In this document: positions 27,030-35,263 of the stretch, piece by piece
Layout of the letters: each line of letters opens with the position of its first letter
Position numbering within the stretch: the first letter of the stretch is position 1
Notes under the pieces: model-generated
Database searches by the model: none
What the model saw: the letters and a program-made list of their open reading frames with translations, nothing else
Told to the model about the DNA's origin: nothing
Made by a program: the position numbers and the translations under genes
Assembly: GCF_024753545.1 (NCBI RefSeq)
Contig: NZ_JANTOO010000004.1
Coordinates: 62,001 to 126,000 of the forward strand
DNA length: 64,000 nt
From: Lysinibacillus pinottii
GTDB lineage: Bacteria > Bacillota > Bacilli > Bacillales_A > Planococcaceae
Direction: 5' to 3'

Positions 27030-28012
27030 AGCTGTTTTTTAAAGATCATGTGAGTATTATTATTCTTTATTGTATTAGCTTCCTTCTCTTACCTTGGATG
27101 ATTCAAGCATTAGATGATTTAACATCGCATTATTTTTATTTTATTTTTCTCGTTAGCTTTCTGTTTATCCTTTGGTTTGTAGGCCGTTATTACCGAAGAA
27201 GACGACTATATACACACTTAGAAAAAGTTGATCTGTCAAAGGAAGACCTTCATCTATATGAGCCCCAAGCATCGATGGAACAAGCCTATAGTGAAAAACT
27301 AAGACAAATGCAATATCTATATTTAACGCAACAGCAACAATTAATAGAGCAAGCAGAGGAAAAGCACCTTGTATTATCACATTTTGCTCATCAAATGAAA
27401 ACACCGTTATCTGTCATTCAATTAATTACACAATCAGCGTCCTTCAAAACTTCGAACGAATTACAGCAATGGCAAACAATCAGCAAGGAGTGTGATAAGC
27501 TGGCATTTACACTCAATCAGCTATTAACGTATGAGCGAAGTTCAAATTTAGTAGCTGATTTAAAAATTGAGCCTATTGTTTTAAAAGAGCTTGTAAAAGA
27601 AGTTATTAATGATTTGAAGGATTATTTTATTACAAAAGAAGTTTTCCCAAAATTAACGCTTACAGAAAATCAAATGATTTACTCCGATCGTAAATGGTTA
27701 AAGGTTGTCCTTTATCAAGTATTAAATAATGCTGTCAAATACAGTGAAGTAGAAAGCACTATTCATATTGATTATGACAACGACACTTTGCACATAGATA
27801 ACCGTGGTGAGACAATCCCTACTAGCGAAATTGCACGTGTCTTTGATTTGTTTTATACAGGTAAAAAGGGACGAACAAATGGAGAAGCAACAGGCATAGG
27901 ATTATTTTTAGTGAAAAAGGTTTTAACTATACTAAACCATCCGTTCACCTTACAATCCTCACATGATCACACTACGTTTTCCATCAATTTCTCAAGCAGT
28001 CTTATAAAATGA
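27026..28012 (+). CDS. BceS-type intramembrane-sensing histidine kinase
   Basis: A 328-residue kinase with two N-terminal membrane helices (residues ~10-30 and ~37-55) joined by a loop of only a few residues, so it has no external sensor domain, as in BceS. The H-box is LSHFAHQMKTPLSVIQL (phospho-accepting His near 118), followed by an N-box (LYQVLNNAVKYSE), and G-boxes (DNRGETIPTSE and GEATGIGLFLVKKVL). In this family the ABC transporter itself is the sensor and passes flux information to the kinase. Start overlaps the regulator stop (ATGA), so the two are co-translated. Confidence 0.9.
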   Translation: MKLFFKDHVSIIILYCISFLLLPWMIQALDDLTSHYFYFIFLVSFLFILWFVGRYYRRRRLYTHLEKVDLSKEDLHLYEPQASMEQAYSEKLRQMQYLYLTQQQQLIEQAEEKHLVLSHFAHQMKTPLSVIQLITQSASFKTSNELQQWQTISKECDKLAFTLNQLLTYERSSNLVADLKIEPIVLKELVKEVINDLKDYFITKEVFPKLTLTENQMIYSDRKWLKVVLYQVLNNAVKYSEVESTIHIDYDNDTLHIDNRGETIPTSEIARVFDLFYTGKKGRTNGEATGIGLFLVKKVLTILNHPFTLQSSHDHTTFSINFSSSLIK

Positions 28013-28079
28013 ATATGACAACTTTGTCATATTCCCGTCATCAAGCGAAATGGGTTATTGATCGCTCCTTTTTTATACT
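28011..28079 (+). promoter_or_regulatory. Perfect inverted-repeat operator and activator-type promoter of the Bce transporter
   Basis: GAATATGACA (28011-28020), four bases, TGTCATATTC (28025-28034): a perfect 10-bp inverted repeat centred on TGACA-N4-TGTCA, the form expected for BceR-type regulators. Downstream TATACT (28074-28079) is a good -10 but no fitting -35 is present, as expected for an activator-dependent promoter. The repeat overlaps the last codon of the kinase. Confidence 0.7.
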
Positions 28080-28115
28080 AAAGCTATCAAATCAATTTAA
28101 AGGAGTTGTTCCAAG

Positions 28116-28877
28116 TTGGGAAACATCATTCTTCAAGTGACCAATTTGCAAAAAGAATATATCGGAGAGATTACCTACAAGGCATTAAACGGTATTGATT
28201 TCCAGTTACAACAGCAGGAGTTCGTAGCCGTCATGGGGCCCTCCGGAAGTGGCAAAACGACATTTTTAAATAGTGTATCTACCATTGATCGCCCCACTGC
28301 TGGAGATATTGTTATTAATAATAGAAATCCTTATGTTTTAAATGATGAGGAACTTGCAAAATTTAGACGTTCTGAATTAGGCTTTGTTTTTCAGGATTTT
28401 AATCTTGTTCATACTTTAACGGTAAAGGAAAATATTTTATTACCGCTGACATTAGATAGCTTACCTAGCGCCAAAATGCGTCACCGTTTAAAGCATGTAG
28501 CGCAATTTCTTGGAATTGAGGAGCTATTATCGAAACGCATTTATGAAATTTCAGGTGGGCAAAAGCAACGAGTAGCTATTGCTCGTGCTGTTATCCATAA
28601 ACCGAGCTTATTGTTAGCAGATGAGCCTACAGGTAATTTGGATTCAAAGGCTGTCAACGATGTGATGGATTTATTCACCTCCATCAATCAAGAACTACAA
28701 ACTGCCATTCTTATGGTCACACATGATCCTTACGTAGCAAGCTTTGCTAATCGTATTATATTTATCAAGGATGGCAAATTATATAATGAAATACATCGAG
28801 GCAACAATCGTAAGCAGTTTTATCAAGAAATTATGGACACTCTTGCTTTCTTAGGTGGGGGTCAACATGACCTTTAA
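28116..28877 (+). CDS. BceA-type ABC transporter ATPase
   Basis: A 253-residue ATPase with all motifs intact: Walker A GPSGSGKTT (near residue 41), Q-loop FVFQDFNLV, signature ISGGQKQRVAIARA, Walker B LLLADEPTGNLD and the switch His in VTHDPYVASF. It drives the BceB-like permease that frees lipid II-cycle targets from antimicrobial peptides. The start is TTG at 28116, preceded by AAAGGAG at ten-base spacing. It overlaps the permease gene by 11 bp. Confidence 0.92.
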   Translation: MGNIILQVTNLQKEYIGEITYKALNGIDFQLQQQEFVAVMGPSGSGKTTFLNSVSTIDRPTAGDIVINNRNPYVLNDEELAKFRRSELGFVFQDFNLVHTLTVKENILLPLTLDSLPSAKMRHRLKHVAQFLGIEELLSKRIYEISGGQKQRVAIARAVIHKPSLLLADEPTGNLDSKAVNDVMDLFTSINQELQTAILMVTHDPYVASFANRIIFIKDGKLYNEIHRGNNRKQFYQEIMDTLAFLGGGQHDL

Positions 28878-30708
28878 CCATATTGTTATCCAAAACATTA
28901 TACGAGATAAATGGACATATGTATCTTATTTTCTGAGCAGTATGTTTTCCATCATTATATTCTTTTTATTTTCTGTAATTGTCTTTCATCCCAGCTTAAA
29001 AGACCTAGATCCCGACTCAACACTTGGCATTTCATTAATGCTTGCCAGTATGCTTGTTTATTTATTTTCATTTATTTATATTACTTATTCAATCATGGCA
29101 TTTTTACGCAAAAAGACAAAGACTCTTGGCATTTTCATGATTACAGGGGCTTCCATGAAACAAGTACGAAAGCTAATATTCCGTGAAAACCTATTCATTG
29201 GAATAATGGCGATTATAGCAGCAATCGTTCTTGGTCTTGTCATGACCCCCCTGTTCTTAATGGCGGCTAAAGTAGTGTTAAAAGCAGAAACATTTAGTAT
29301 GTATATTCCTCTACAAGCAATTGGTTTAACGATAGGTTTGTTTTTAATCTTATTTATGATAATTTCTAAAGTCGTCACTAAATTTATTAATAAAGAAGCC
29401 TCCATACAGCTATTAAAAAGTGATACTGTGATTGAAAAATCGATTCGACCACATTATATTTTATTAGCTGCTAGCATTATGATGACCTCACTTTTAGCTT
29501 ATTTACTAAAGATTGAGCATGCTATTGTAGCGTCTTTAGGTGCTCTCTATTATTTATTATTTTTTGCTAGCATACTTTGTACGATTTATTTAATCATTGC
29601 TCAAGGCTTACGTCTATTTTTGAAAATATTTGAGAAATCCCCTGTTTATCTTCGCAAAACAAATATGCTTTTAGCGTCAAATTTAAATGCAAAAATGAAA
29701 TCTCATGCAAATATGCTATTTCTAATTACCATTTTGTTAAGTGGCGTATTTTTATGTACAAGCATTTTGTTTAGCTCATATTATAATGTTCAAAAAGATA
29801 GTGAAGGAAATTATCCGTATAGCTTTCAATATATTACGGATCCAAAAGCTAATGACAACATAATAAAGGAAGATTTAGACTATCTTGAAAAGAAGCTAGC
29901 AACAGTAAAAGCTAACAAGTATTTTATTGAATTTAAATCAGATGAGAATCGACGCCTTGGCTATATGTCATTATCTGATTACAACCTGCTACAGCAAAAG
30001 GAAATTAGCCTGAATAAAAATGAATTTATTGCTGTCGCTGGGAATCATGGTATAGCTCCGATAACCAACAATGCTAGTGACCGTTATATAAAAACATTCA
30101 AACTAGCTGAAATGAACGAAAAGAACCTACTATCTACAGGGTTTCAGGAAACATACTTCATTGTGCCAGATTCTATTTATCAGTCGATTGACTACCCTGT
30201 TTATAAAACCTATATCTATGAATTAGATAATTGGACAGCACATACAGAATTGGCAAATACCATTACCGAGGACATACCATCCTTACCTGGTGAACGTTAC
30301 GTTACATCCAAAATCGAATTATATGATACAGAAATGTTTGTAAAAAGCGTTATGTTCTTCATTGGCTCTATGTTAAGTTTAATTTTCTTAAGTGCAGCCA
30401 TGAGTATACTTTACTTCTATTTACAGACAACATTATTACAGGAAAAAGAAAAATATATGGGCATTCGTAAGCTGGGGCTGTCTAAGAAAGAATTAGCCTC
30501 CGTTATTGCAAAGGAACTGGGCATTCTTATATTTGTTCCGTTCACTATAGCAATTTCTCTATTACTCACTACTTTATTAGCTATGCGTACAATGGTCTCT
30601 ACAGCATTTTTACAGGTTTCCATTGCCAGTTCTTGTTGTTTCTTTGTGCTATTCCTCATCAGTTATTTATGGATACGACAAAGCTATTTCAAACGTCTAG
30701 TGAACTAA
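28867..30708 (+). CDS. BceB-type ABC transporter permease (FtsX-like)
   Basis: A 613-residue permease with about ten membrane helices in the BceB layout: an N-terminal helix pair, an FtsX-like block with FLRKKTKTLGIFMITGASMKQV near residue 85, and a large external domain of roughly 200 residues (~300-500) before a final group of three helices (second FtsX block, MGIRKLGLSKKELASVI). The external domain confers peptide specificity in this family. The ATG at 28867 follows AGGTGGGGG and lies inside the end of the ATPase gene. Which antibiotic it recognises cannot be told. Confidence 0.9.
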   Translation: MTFNHIVIQNIIRDKWTYVSYFLSSMFSIIIFFLFSVIVFHPSLKDLDPDSTLGISLMLASMLVYLFSFIYITYSIMAFLRKKTKTLGIFMITGASMKQVRKLIFRENLFIGIMAIIAAIVLGLVMTPLFLMAAKVVLKAETFSMYIPLQAIGLTIGLFLILFMIISKVVTKFINKEASIQLLKSDTVIEKSIRPHYILLAASIMMTSLLAYLLKIEHAIVASLGALYYLLFFASILCTIYLIIAQGLRLFLKIFEKSPVYLRKTNMLLASNLNAKMKSHANMLFLITILLSGVFLCTSILFSSYYNVQKDSEGNYPYSFQYITDPKANDNIIKEDLDYLEKKLATVKANKYFIEFKSDENRRLGYMSLSDYNLLQQKEISLNKNEFIAVAGNHGIAPITNNASDRYIKTFKLAEMNEKNLLSTGFQETYFIVPDSIYQSIDYPVYKTYIYELDNWTAHTELANTITEDIPSLPGERYVTSKIELYDTEMFVKSVMFFIGSMLSLIFLSAAMSILYFYLQTTLLQEKEKYMGIRKLGLSKKELASVIAKELGILIFVPFTIAISLLLTTLLAMRTMVSTAFLQVSIASSCCFFVLFLISYLWIRQSYFKRLVN

Positions 30709-30739
30709 AAAAATCGCACTCCTTGGGGGTGCGATTTTT
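30709..30739. terminator. Bidirectional Rho-independent terminator
   Basis: AAATCGCACTCC pairs with GGGGTGCGATTT (one wobble); A and T runs on both sides. Ends the Bce operon and the convergent DUF2269-like gene. Confidence 0.85.
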
Positions 30740-30756
30740 CAATAATAAAAGACTTT

Positions 30757-31197
30757 TTACCAAATAATTGGCTTTGCCACCATTAACCATAACATAATAA
30801 GCAGTAGCAAAATGTACATCCACGCCTTGCGCTGTAATAGTGCAACAAATTGTTGCTGATTATAAGCTTGTGTATTAAAAGTACGTAATGTTGGCTTAAA
30901 CGCTCTGGCTAAAAAGATAATAGATGCAAACATCACAAGGAAAGTGAGAACAATCCACGAAGTACTCCAATGATAACCCGCATGCCACATTAATAAAATA
31001 CCTGATCCTACAAGTACATGTCCTGAATGTTTGACAATGGCAATAGCCCCTTTAAAAGATTCTATATATGGTGGCATTTCACCACTTGAAGCTGTACGCA
31101 TTTTTTTTACAATCGTTAGTACAACGAACAATGGCCCAATCGAAAGAACGGCACTTAAAATATGTATATAAAGAAGAAGCGTATAAATGGAAAACAT
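30757..31197 (-). CDS. Small four-helix membrane protein (DUF2269-like)
   Basis: A 146-residue membrane protein with four hydrophobic helices, beginning MFSIYTLLLYIHILSAVLSIG with a membrane His typical of DUF2269/CopD-like proteins, a second His in KHSGHVLVGSGILLMW, and a C-terminal helix pair. The His residues could be haem or metal ligands, but this is not established. ATG at 31197 with GGGGGAG upstream. It stands alone, convergent with the Bce operon. Confidence 0.65.
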   Translation of the reverse strand: MFSIYTLLLYIHILSAVLSIGPLFVVLTIVKKMRTASSGEMPPYIESFKGAIAIVKHSGHVLVGSGILLMWHAGYHWSTSWIVLTFLVMFASIIFLARAFKPTLRTFNTQAYNQQQFVALLQRKAWMYILLLLIMLWLMVAKPIIW

Positions 31198-31368
31198 GAT
31201 GTATACTCCCCCTTTCATCAGTCCCCTACATTATAGCATTCAACCTCTGTCTGCTTATTCAGTAATTGTGAATCCTTTGTAAACACAAATTGAATCATTG
31301 TTAAATTGTTTGAAAACCTCACAAAGAGGGTATCGTTTATAGTAACATGCACTTAAAGAACAAAAGGA

Positions 31369-32007
31369 GTGATTTTTATAGGAATTCATCAATTTTTTAC
31401 AAGCCTCAATGATTTAGAACGAATTATTCGGTGCCCTGGGCGATTCAAATTTGAAGAACATAACGTGGCAGCACATTCTTGGAAAGTATCACAATATGCA
31501 ATGTTTTTTGCGACATTAGAAGAAATGAATGGAGCAAAGATTGATTGGAAATCTTTATATGAAAAAACAATTAATCATGACTTTGCTGAAGTTTTTATTG
31601 GCGACATTAAAACTCCAGTAAAACACGCTAGTCCCGAGCTAAAACAAATGCTAGCACATGTGGAAGAGAAAATGATGGAAAAGTTTATTAGCAATGAGAT
31701 TCCAGAAGAATTTCAAGGCATTTTCTTTGAGCGCATGAGAGAAGGCAAGGATAGTACGATAGAAGGGCGTCTACTTGAATTTGCAGATAAACTGGACCAA
31801 TTTTACGAAGCTTTTGCAGAATTAAAGCGTGGCAATACTGACAAAGAATTCGTCTATATGTATCAAAATGCTTTATCGAAGCTTTTAGCCATTCCACTTG
31901 AGGCAACTGTCCAATATTTCCGCACTGAAATATTAAAAGACGCCGTACAGGAAAAAACTCATATTGATATACAAGCATTAACAAATGAAGTACTAACAGC
32001 CAAATAG
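31369..32007 (+). CDS. HD domain phosphohydrolase (YfbR/5'-deoxynucleotidase-like)
   Basis: A ~209-residue cytoplasmic HD-domain protein similar in plan to YfbR. Metal ligands: His in FEEHNVAAHSWKVS near residue 30, the HD pair in INHDFAEVFIGDIKTP near 70 and a distal Asp in EFADKLDQFYEAFAEL near 140. YfbR-type enzymes hydrolyse 5'-deoxynucleoside monophosphates. The start is unclear: the first codon of the open frame, GTG at 31369, overlaps the AAAGGAG ribosome binding site, whereas the codon at the ideal eight-base spacing is ATA at 31378, which would begin the family-like GIHQFFTSL. Initiation at ATA is possible. It is followed by a terminator. Confidence 0.8.
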   Translation: MIFIGIHQFFTSLNDLERIIRCPGRFKFEEHNVAAHSWKVSQYAMFFATLEEMNGAKIDWKSLYEKTINHDFAEVFIGDIKTPVKHASPELKQMLAHVEEKMMEKFISNEIPEEFQGIFFERMREGKDSTIEGRLLEFADKLDQFYEAFAELKRGNTDKEFVYMYQNALSKLLAIPLEATVQYFRTEILKDAVQEKTHIDIQALTNEVLTAK

Positions 32008-32021
32008 TCAGGTGCATGTAC

Positions 32022-32058
32022 AAGTTTTCCGAATGAAAAGTTCAGGAAGGCTTTTTTT
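32022..32058 (+). terminator. Rho-independent terminator after the HD gene
   Basis: AAGTTTTCC pairs with GGAAGGCTT (two wobble pairs), followed by seven T. Confidence 0.65.
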
Positions 32059-32110
32059 ATTTCCTCTAAAAAAATCGTATAATGAAAGGTGATTGAATGG
32101 AGGGAGAGTT

Positions 32111-32647
32111 TTGTCAGAAGAATGCCCAATTATAGAAGATTTATTACCGTTATATAAGAAACAAATGCTCCAAGCATCCACATTAATATATGTAGAGCAG
32201 CATTTGGCAAAATGTCCGCACTGTCAGCAGCTCTTTAGCTCAGTACAAATTCAAAAAGAGTACATACCCATGAAAAAAACATTATCTTTTTTCCATATTA
32301 TATTTATTGTACTTTCATTCATGTTTGCTATTAACTCATCGTTACTTGGAAACCAAATGGGCTTTGTCATTTCATATGCCATTTTCGGTTGTCTGTCTTA
32401 CCTTTTTTATAAAAACATTTGGATTGTTTTTATCATTAGCTCTGTACCTGTATTGGTATGGGCGATTATCGACAACCTTACGAATGAGCTCTATATTACC
32501 GCCTACTCTTTGACAGAATTTGGGGCACTTGTGATGGGAGCAAGTTATATCGCTCTCCTCCATACGATTTTTGCCTTAGTGGGTGCGGCCTTTGCCATTT
32601 TATTACGCAAAATTTTTAGAATAAAAAAGCGCCTAAACTCAAACTAA
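32111..32647 (+). CDS. Anti-sigma-factor-like zf-HC2 membrane protein
   Basis: A 178-residue protein. The first ~50 residues form a zf-HC2 (ZAS-like) zinc finger: ECPIIEDLLPLY, then the metal-binding His and two Cys in EQHLAKCPHCQQLF. About four membrane helices follow. This is the plan of membrane-bound anti-sigma factors, but no ECF sigma gene is adjacent, so it may be an orphan or have taken another role. The start is TTG at 32111, set by GGAGGGAG six bases upstream; a longer in-frame TTG start at 32093 would include that site. Confidence 0.75.
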   Translation: MSEECPIIEDLLPLYKKQMLQASTLIYVEQHLAKCPHCQQLFSSVQIQKEYIPMKKTLSFFHIIFIVLSFMFAINSSLLGNQMGFVISYAIFGCLSYLFYKNIWIVFIISSVPVLVWAIIDNLTNELYITAYSLTEFGALVMGASYIALLHTIFALVGAAFAILLRKIFRIKKRLNSN

Positions 32648-32661
32648 CGTTTAGACGCTTT
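32626..32661. terminator. Bidirectional terminator
   Basis: AAAGCG(C)CTAAAC pairs with GTTTAG(A)CGCTTT; the left arm lies within the end of the zf-HC2 gene. Serves it and the convergent yjdM-like gene. Confidence 0.7.
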
Positions 32662-32669
32662 ACACTTCC

Positions 32670-33008
32670 CTATGCCTTTTTTACAAATTCAGACTTCAGC
32701 TTCATAGCGCCAAAGCCATCAATTTTACAGTCAATATTATGATCCCCTTCTACAAGGCGAATACTTTTTACCTTTGTCCCTATTTTTAAAGTAGATGAAC
32801 TTCCCTTTACCTTTAGGTCCTTAATAACCGTAACTGAATCACCATCAGCTAACAAATTACCATTTGCATCTTTGACAATAAGTGTATCTGATTCGGGTTC
32901 CGTTGCGTCCATGCTCCACTCATTCGCACATTCTGGACATACATAATTTGTTCCATCCTCATATGTGTATTCAGAATTACATTTCGGACAATTTGGATAA
33001 GCTGCCAT
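32670..33008 (-). CDS. yjdM: YjdM (PhnA-like) zinc-ribbon protein
   Basis: A 112-residue cytoplasmic protein of the YjdM family (formerly annotated PhnA, alkylphosphonate uptake, on weak grounds). The N-terminal zinc ribbon has CPKCNSEY and CPECANEW, and the C-terminal beta barrel carries DANGNLLADGDSVTVIKDLKVKG and IRLVEGDHNIDCKIDGFG, the standard family sequence. Full length. ATG with a purine-rich upstream site. Its function is not known; the link to phosphonates is not supported by neighbours. Confidence 0.9.
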   Translation of the reverse strand: MAAYPNCPKCNSEYTYEDGTNYVCPECANEWSMDATEPESDTLIVKDANGNLLADGDSVTVIKDLKVKGSSSTLKIGTKVKSIRLVEGDHNIDCKIDGFGAMKLKSEFVKKA

Positions 33009-33256
33009 TCCTGCTTCCTCCCTTTACTTTTTTGCTAGATAAATCCTCTATATGCTCCTATCTTTACACAGTCGTCCATAATAAGCAAAGGTTGTTCGTA
33101 TTTTTTGTTCGTATTTGTGAAAATAATATGAAGCCCAGTACCTTTCTAAATACATTTGCCGTTACGTATTGCATGATTTGGGACACCCGCCCATTGACTT
33201 ATTTCAAGCAATCATCTTACTTGCATGTTTGTCGATCATGCTTTATTATATCCATA
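33009..33256. other. Intergenic region, no gene seen
   Basis: About 250 AT-rich bases between yjdM and the candidate RNA. The only clear signal is the promoter-like pair TTGCAT (33221-33226), 17 bases, TATTAT (33244-33249) reading right, with a second TATAAT at 33273. Confidence 0.5.
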
Positions 33257-33499
33257 AAGGCTGCATTGTTCGTATAATATTAAGTTTTAACCTTTAAGCT
33301 GTAAAAGGGAGTTTTATTATTGGAGTTGGAATGACGGGCCTCACACTACGGTGCATGAGGATAAGCAGGAAAACTTCTGCGAACACCCACTTTGAGGAGT
33401 GGTGGTTTAAAACTTTCTATAATAACTACGGCATACGCGGCTTTTTATATTACATTTACCTTTACAGTACCTTAGCCAATATGGTTAAGGTACTTTTTT
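33257..33499 (+). ncRNA. Candidate structured non-coding RNA
   Basis: A ~240-base transcript is predicted from the promoter at 33221-33249 to the terminator at 33466-33499. It holds several local hairpins not explained by coding: CCTCA-CAC/GTG-TGAGG at about 33340-33361, GCAG/CTGC at about 33365-33380, and CCACT/AGTGG at about 33387-33403. A 69-codon frame inside it (33331-33540) runs straight through the terminator and has no homology I recognise, so a coding role is unlikely. It does not match 6S, SRP, tmRNA or a riboswitch class known to me. Strand and ends are inferred from promoter and terminator. Confidence 0.45.
33458..33499 (+). repeat. 42-bp direct repeat, copy 1 (contains a terminator)
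   Basis: Identical over 42 bp to 36381-36422. It consists of a nine-base lead (ending TTTAC) and a strong terminator: AGTACCTTAGCC pairs with GGTTAAGGTACT around AATAT, then six T. Homology stops abruptly at both ends of the repeat. Confidence 0.9.
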
Positions 33500-33660
33500 C
33501 ATTCCAAAATAGCCAAGGGGTTAAACTTATTTGCAATTAATAATAAATAAACATAATCAACTATTTACCTCCGCAAAATATACCCAATCTTTCATGGACC
33601 TTTCAACTTCCCCTTTTTATCAACAGGCTTACTAACATTTGTGGAAGATTTATTTTATAC

Positions 33661-33695
33661 AAAAAAGCTAACCTTCTCTATTAGGAAAATCAGCT
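33661..33695 (-). terminator. Terminator after the GNAT gene
   Basis: Read leftward, AGCT plus a TTTTCCT/AGAAGG inner pairing closes with AGCT and six T. It is imperfect. The 160 bases between it and the repeat hold nothing else recognisable. Confidence 0.5.
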
Positions 33696-33716
33696 AATTC
33701 CATTTATATCGCATAT

Positions 33717-34271
33717 TTATTGATTAATAAGAGATCCATGATTTTGTTCAAATTCTTCTCTTGTCATTCCATAACAAATACCATCGAAATAATCGCCTTT
33801 CGTGAAAATGATTTTTCTAAGTTGCCCCTCTTTCATGAAACCTAATTTTTCATGTAGACACATTGATGGTTCATTGAAAGAGTAAACCGTTGTATTTACT
33901 TTTTGATAAGCGCGCTCCGAAAAGAAGAATCGAAGAACCATGAGAATCATCTCTTTTGCATACCCTTTACCTCTGTAAGGCTCGAATACAGCTAAATAAT
34001 AATCAAAGATACCATTTTTCAAATCACAATCAAAAGTTTCAATCATACCAACAATATTATTGTTTCTATCTACTGCAACAAAACGGAATTCATCATCATC
34101 TTCAGATAATTGTTCTTCTACCCATTCTGTCATTTTATCAGTTGAGCGAGGAAAATGAATCGAATCCATATTTCTAAGAATTTCATCATCTAAAAAATCA
34201 AATATAATGATATCTTCTGGTTGTATCGCTCGTAATGTAAGATTTTTCCCTGTCCAATAACTAACTGTCAT
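33717..34271 (-). CDS. GNAT (RimJ/RimL-type) N-acetyltransferase
   Basis: A 184-residue acetyltransferase of the RimJ/RimL group, probably acting on the N-terminus of a protein or on an amine. N-terminal TGKNLTLRAIQPEDI, the acetyl-CoA motif EPYRGKGYAKEMILMVLRFFF near residue 110 and the C-terminal KVNTTVYSFNEPSMCLHEKLGFMKEG, RKIIFTKGDYFDGICYGM segments are all typical. ATG at 34271 with GGAGG upstream. An ACCAAT-A-ATTGGT palindrome lies at 34301-34313, just before the ribosome binding site, a possible operator. The gene sits inside the islet bounded by the 42-bp repeats. Confidence 0.85.
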   Translation of the reverse strand: MTVSYWTGKNLTLRAIQPEDIIIFDFLDDEILRNMDSIHFPRSTDKMTEWVEEQLSEDDDEFRFVAVDRNNNIVGMIETFDCDLKNGIFDYYLAVFEPYRGKGYAKEMILMVLRFFFSERAYQKVNTTVYSFNEPSMCLHEKLGFMKEGQLRKIIFTKGDYFDGICYGMTREEFEQNHGSLINQ

Positions 34272-34475
34272 TTTTCTTATCCTCCAAAAAAAGTGGTAAT
34301 ACCAATAATTGGTTATATTAACCATATATTTATTACGTTTTAAATTTTATATAGTTTCAAGTAAAACTTATCTCTTTTGTTATTTCTCATTTACATAAGT
34401 ACGATTCATTGAAGGGTTATAACTAGCGATTGATGATTATATTCATTCTTATAATTACTATCGGTGTCAAGGACG

Positions 34476-34567
34476 ATTAAACGGCTTGAGTCCTTTAGAA
34501 TTCAGGACACAAGCCGTTTAATACATTTTTTATTATTACCACTGTCTACTTGACGGGGTGCAGTTCA
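34476..34567 (+). mobile_element. Terminal remnant of an IS3/IS150-like insertion sequence
   Basis: Read leftward from 34567 the sequence starts TGAACTGCACCCC and continues to GTAGACA at 34543, the form of terminal inverted repeats of IS3-family elements. Just inside is a 13-bp-stem hairpin plus inner GTCCT/AGGAC (34476-34522) followed by six T, the kind of terminator found at the end of a transposase gene. No transposase reading frame remains in the preceding ~150 bases, so only the element's end is left. The family assignment rests on motif resemblance. Confidence 0.45.
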
Positions 34568-34657
34568 CATTGAGCGCCTGGCTTTATTTTTATTTCCGAA
34601 TACAGCTTGCTTAATTCTACTTTAATAAAACATGTGATTTCTTATAAACTTAAAAGC

Positions 34658-35131
34658 TTAAAAGCTACTTAATTCTGATTTTAAACTTTGAACGAACTCG
34701 TTAATTTGTTCCCTTTTTACTATTATACAAAATGCAGGACCACATTCTCTTGGACCAAGATTATTCTTATCATTGGCGTCTAATACAAAAATTAATTTGT
34801 AACGAGTCTCAGATTCTATCCTCTCATTGTCAGGTATTTGTAAAAAACCATATTGAGGATAATAATATTTACCGTAGTGAGGAATATGATAGATACATAA
34901 TCCAGGATCGTGTGGCTCCAACATACTTAGGTGTGAACTATCAAGATGTTTTATATCATCTAATAATTTTATGAAGTCATCCTTTAAACATGTAATTTCT
35001 TTATGCAACCTAGGAAAATTATCACCTGATCTGAAATTTATGGAGAATTTCACACTTGAATCATTTACTAATTTTAAGATTATTTCAACTTCACAATTGG
35101 GATCATTTGAGTAATCTTTTAATATAACCAT
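34658..35131 (-). CDS. Putative immunity protein of the secreted toxin-like gene
   Basis: A 157-residue soluble protein with no signal peptide. It is acidic to neutral, with a beta-rich start (EVEIILKLVNDSSVKFSINF), a His/Tyr-rich middle (CIYHIPHYGKYYYPQYGFLQIP) and C-terminal RECGPAFCIIVKREQINEFVQSLKSEL. I do not recognise the family. It lies 132 bases after a secreted protein with a nuclease-like C-terminus on the same strand, the usual order of toxin and immunity genes. ATG follows AAAAAGGAG. TAGTAT and TAGAAT -10-like elements in the gap could give it its own promoter, as immunity genes often need. The immunity role is inferred from size and position. Confidence 0.55.
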   Translation of the reverse strand: MVILKDYSNDPNCEVEIILKLVNDSSVKFSINFRSGDNFPRLHKEITCLKDDFIKLLDDIKHLDSSHLSMLEPHDPGLCIYHIPHYGKYYYPQYGFLQIPDNERIESETRYKLIFVLDANDKNNLGPRECGPAFCIIVKREQINEFVQSLKSELSSF

Positions 35132-35263
35132 AATTAATTCTCCTTTTTTATTAACCTTTTAAATTAATATTAATTCCATCGGTCCATATTCTACTATACT
35201 ACGGAATGTTAGCATAACTTTTGAACTGAAAATTGTCAGGAGTTAAATTTTACAAAAGTATTA

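Noticed and set aside
33331..33540. 69-codon ORF in the structured RNA region
   Set aside because: It reads through the 33466-33499 terminator and its product resembles nothing; the hairpins explain the sequence better.
34476..34522. Hairpin as terminator of the immunity-like gene
   Set aside because: The T run lies on the plus strand, away from that leftward gene; it fits an IS-end terminator better.
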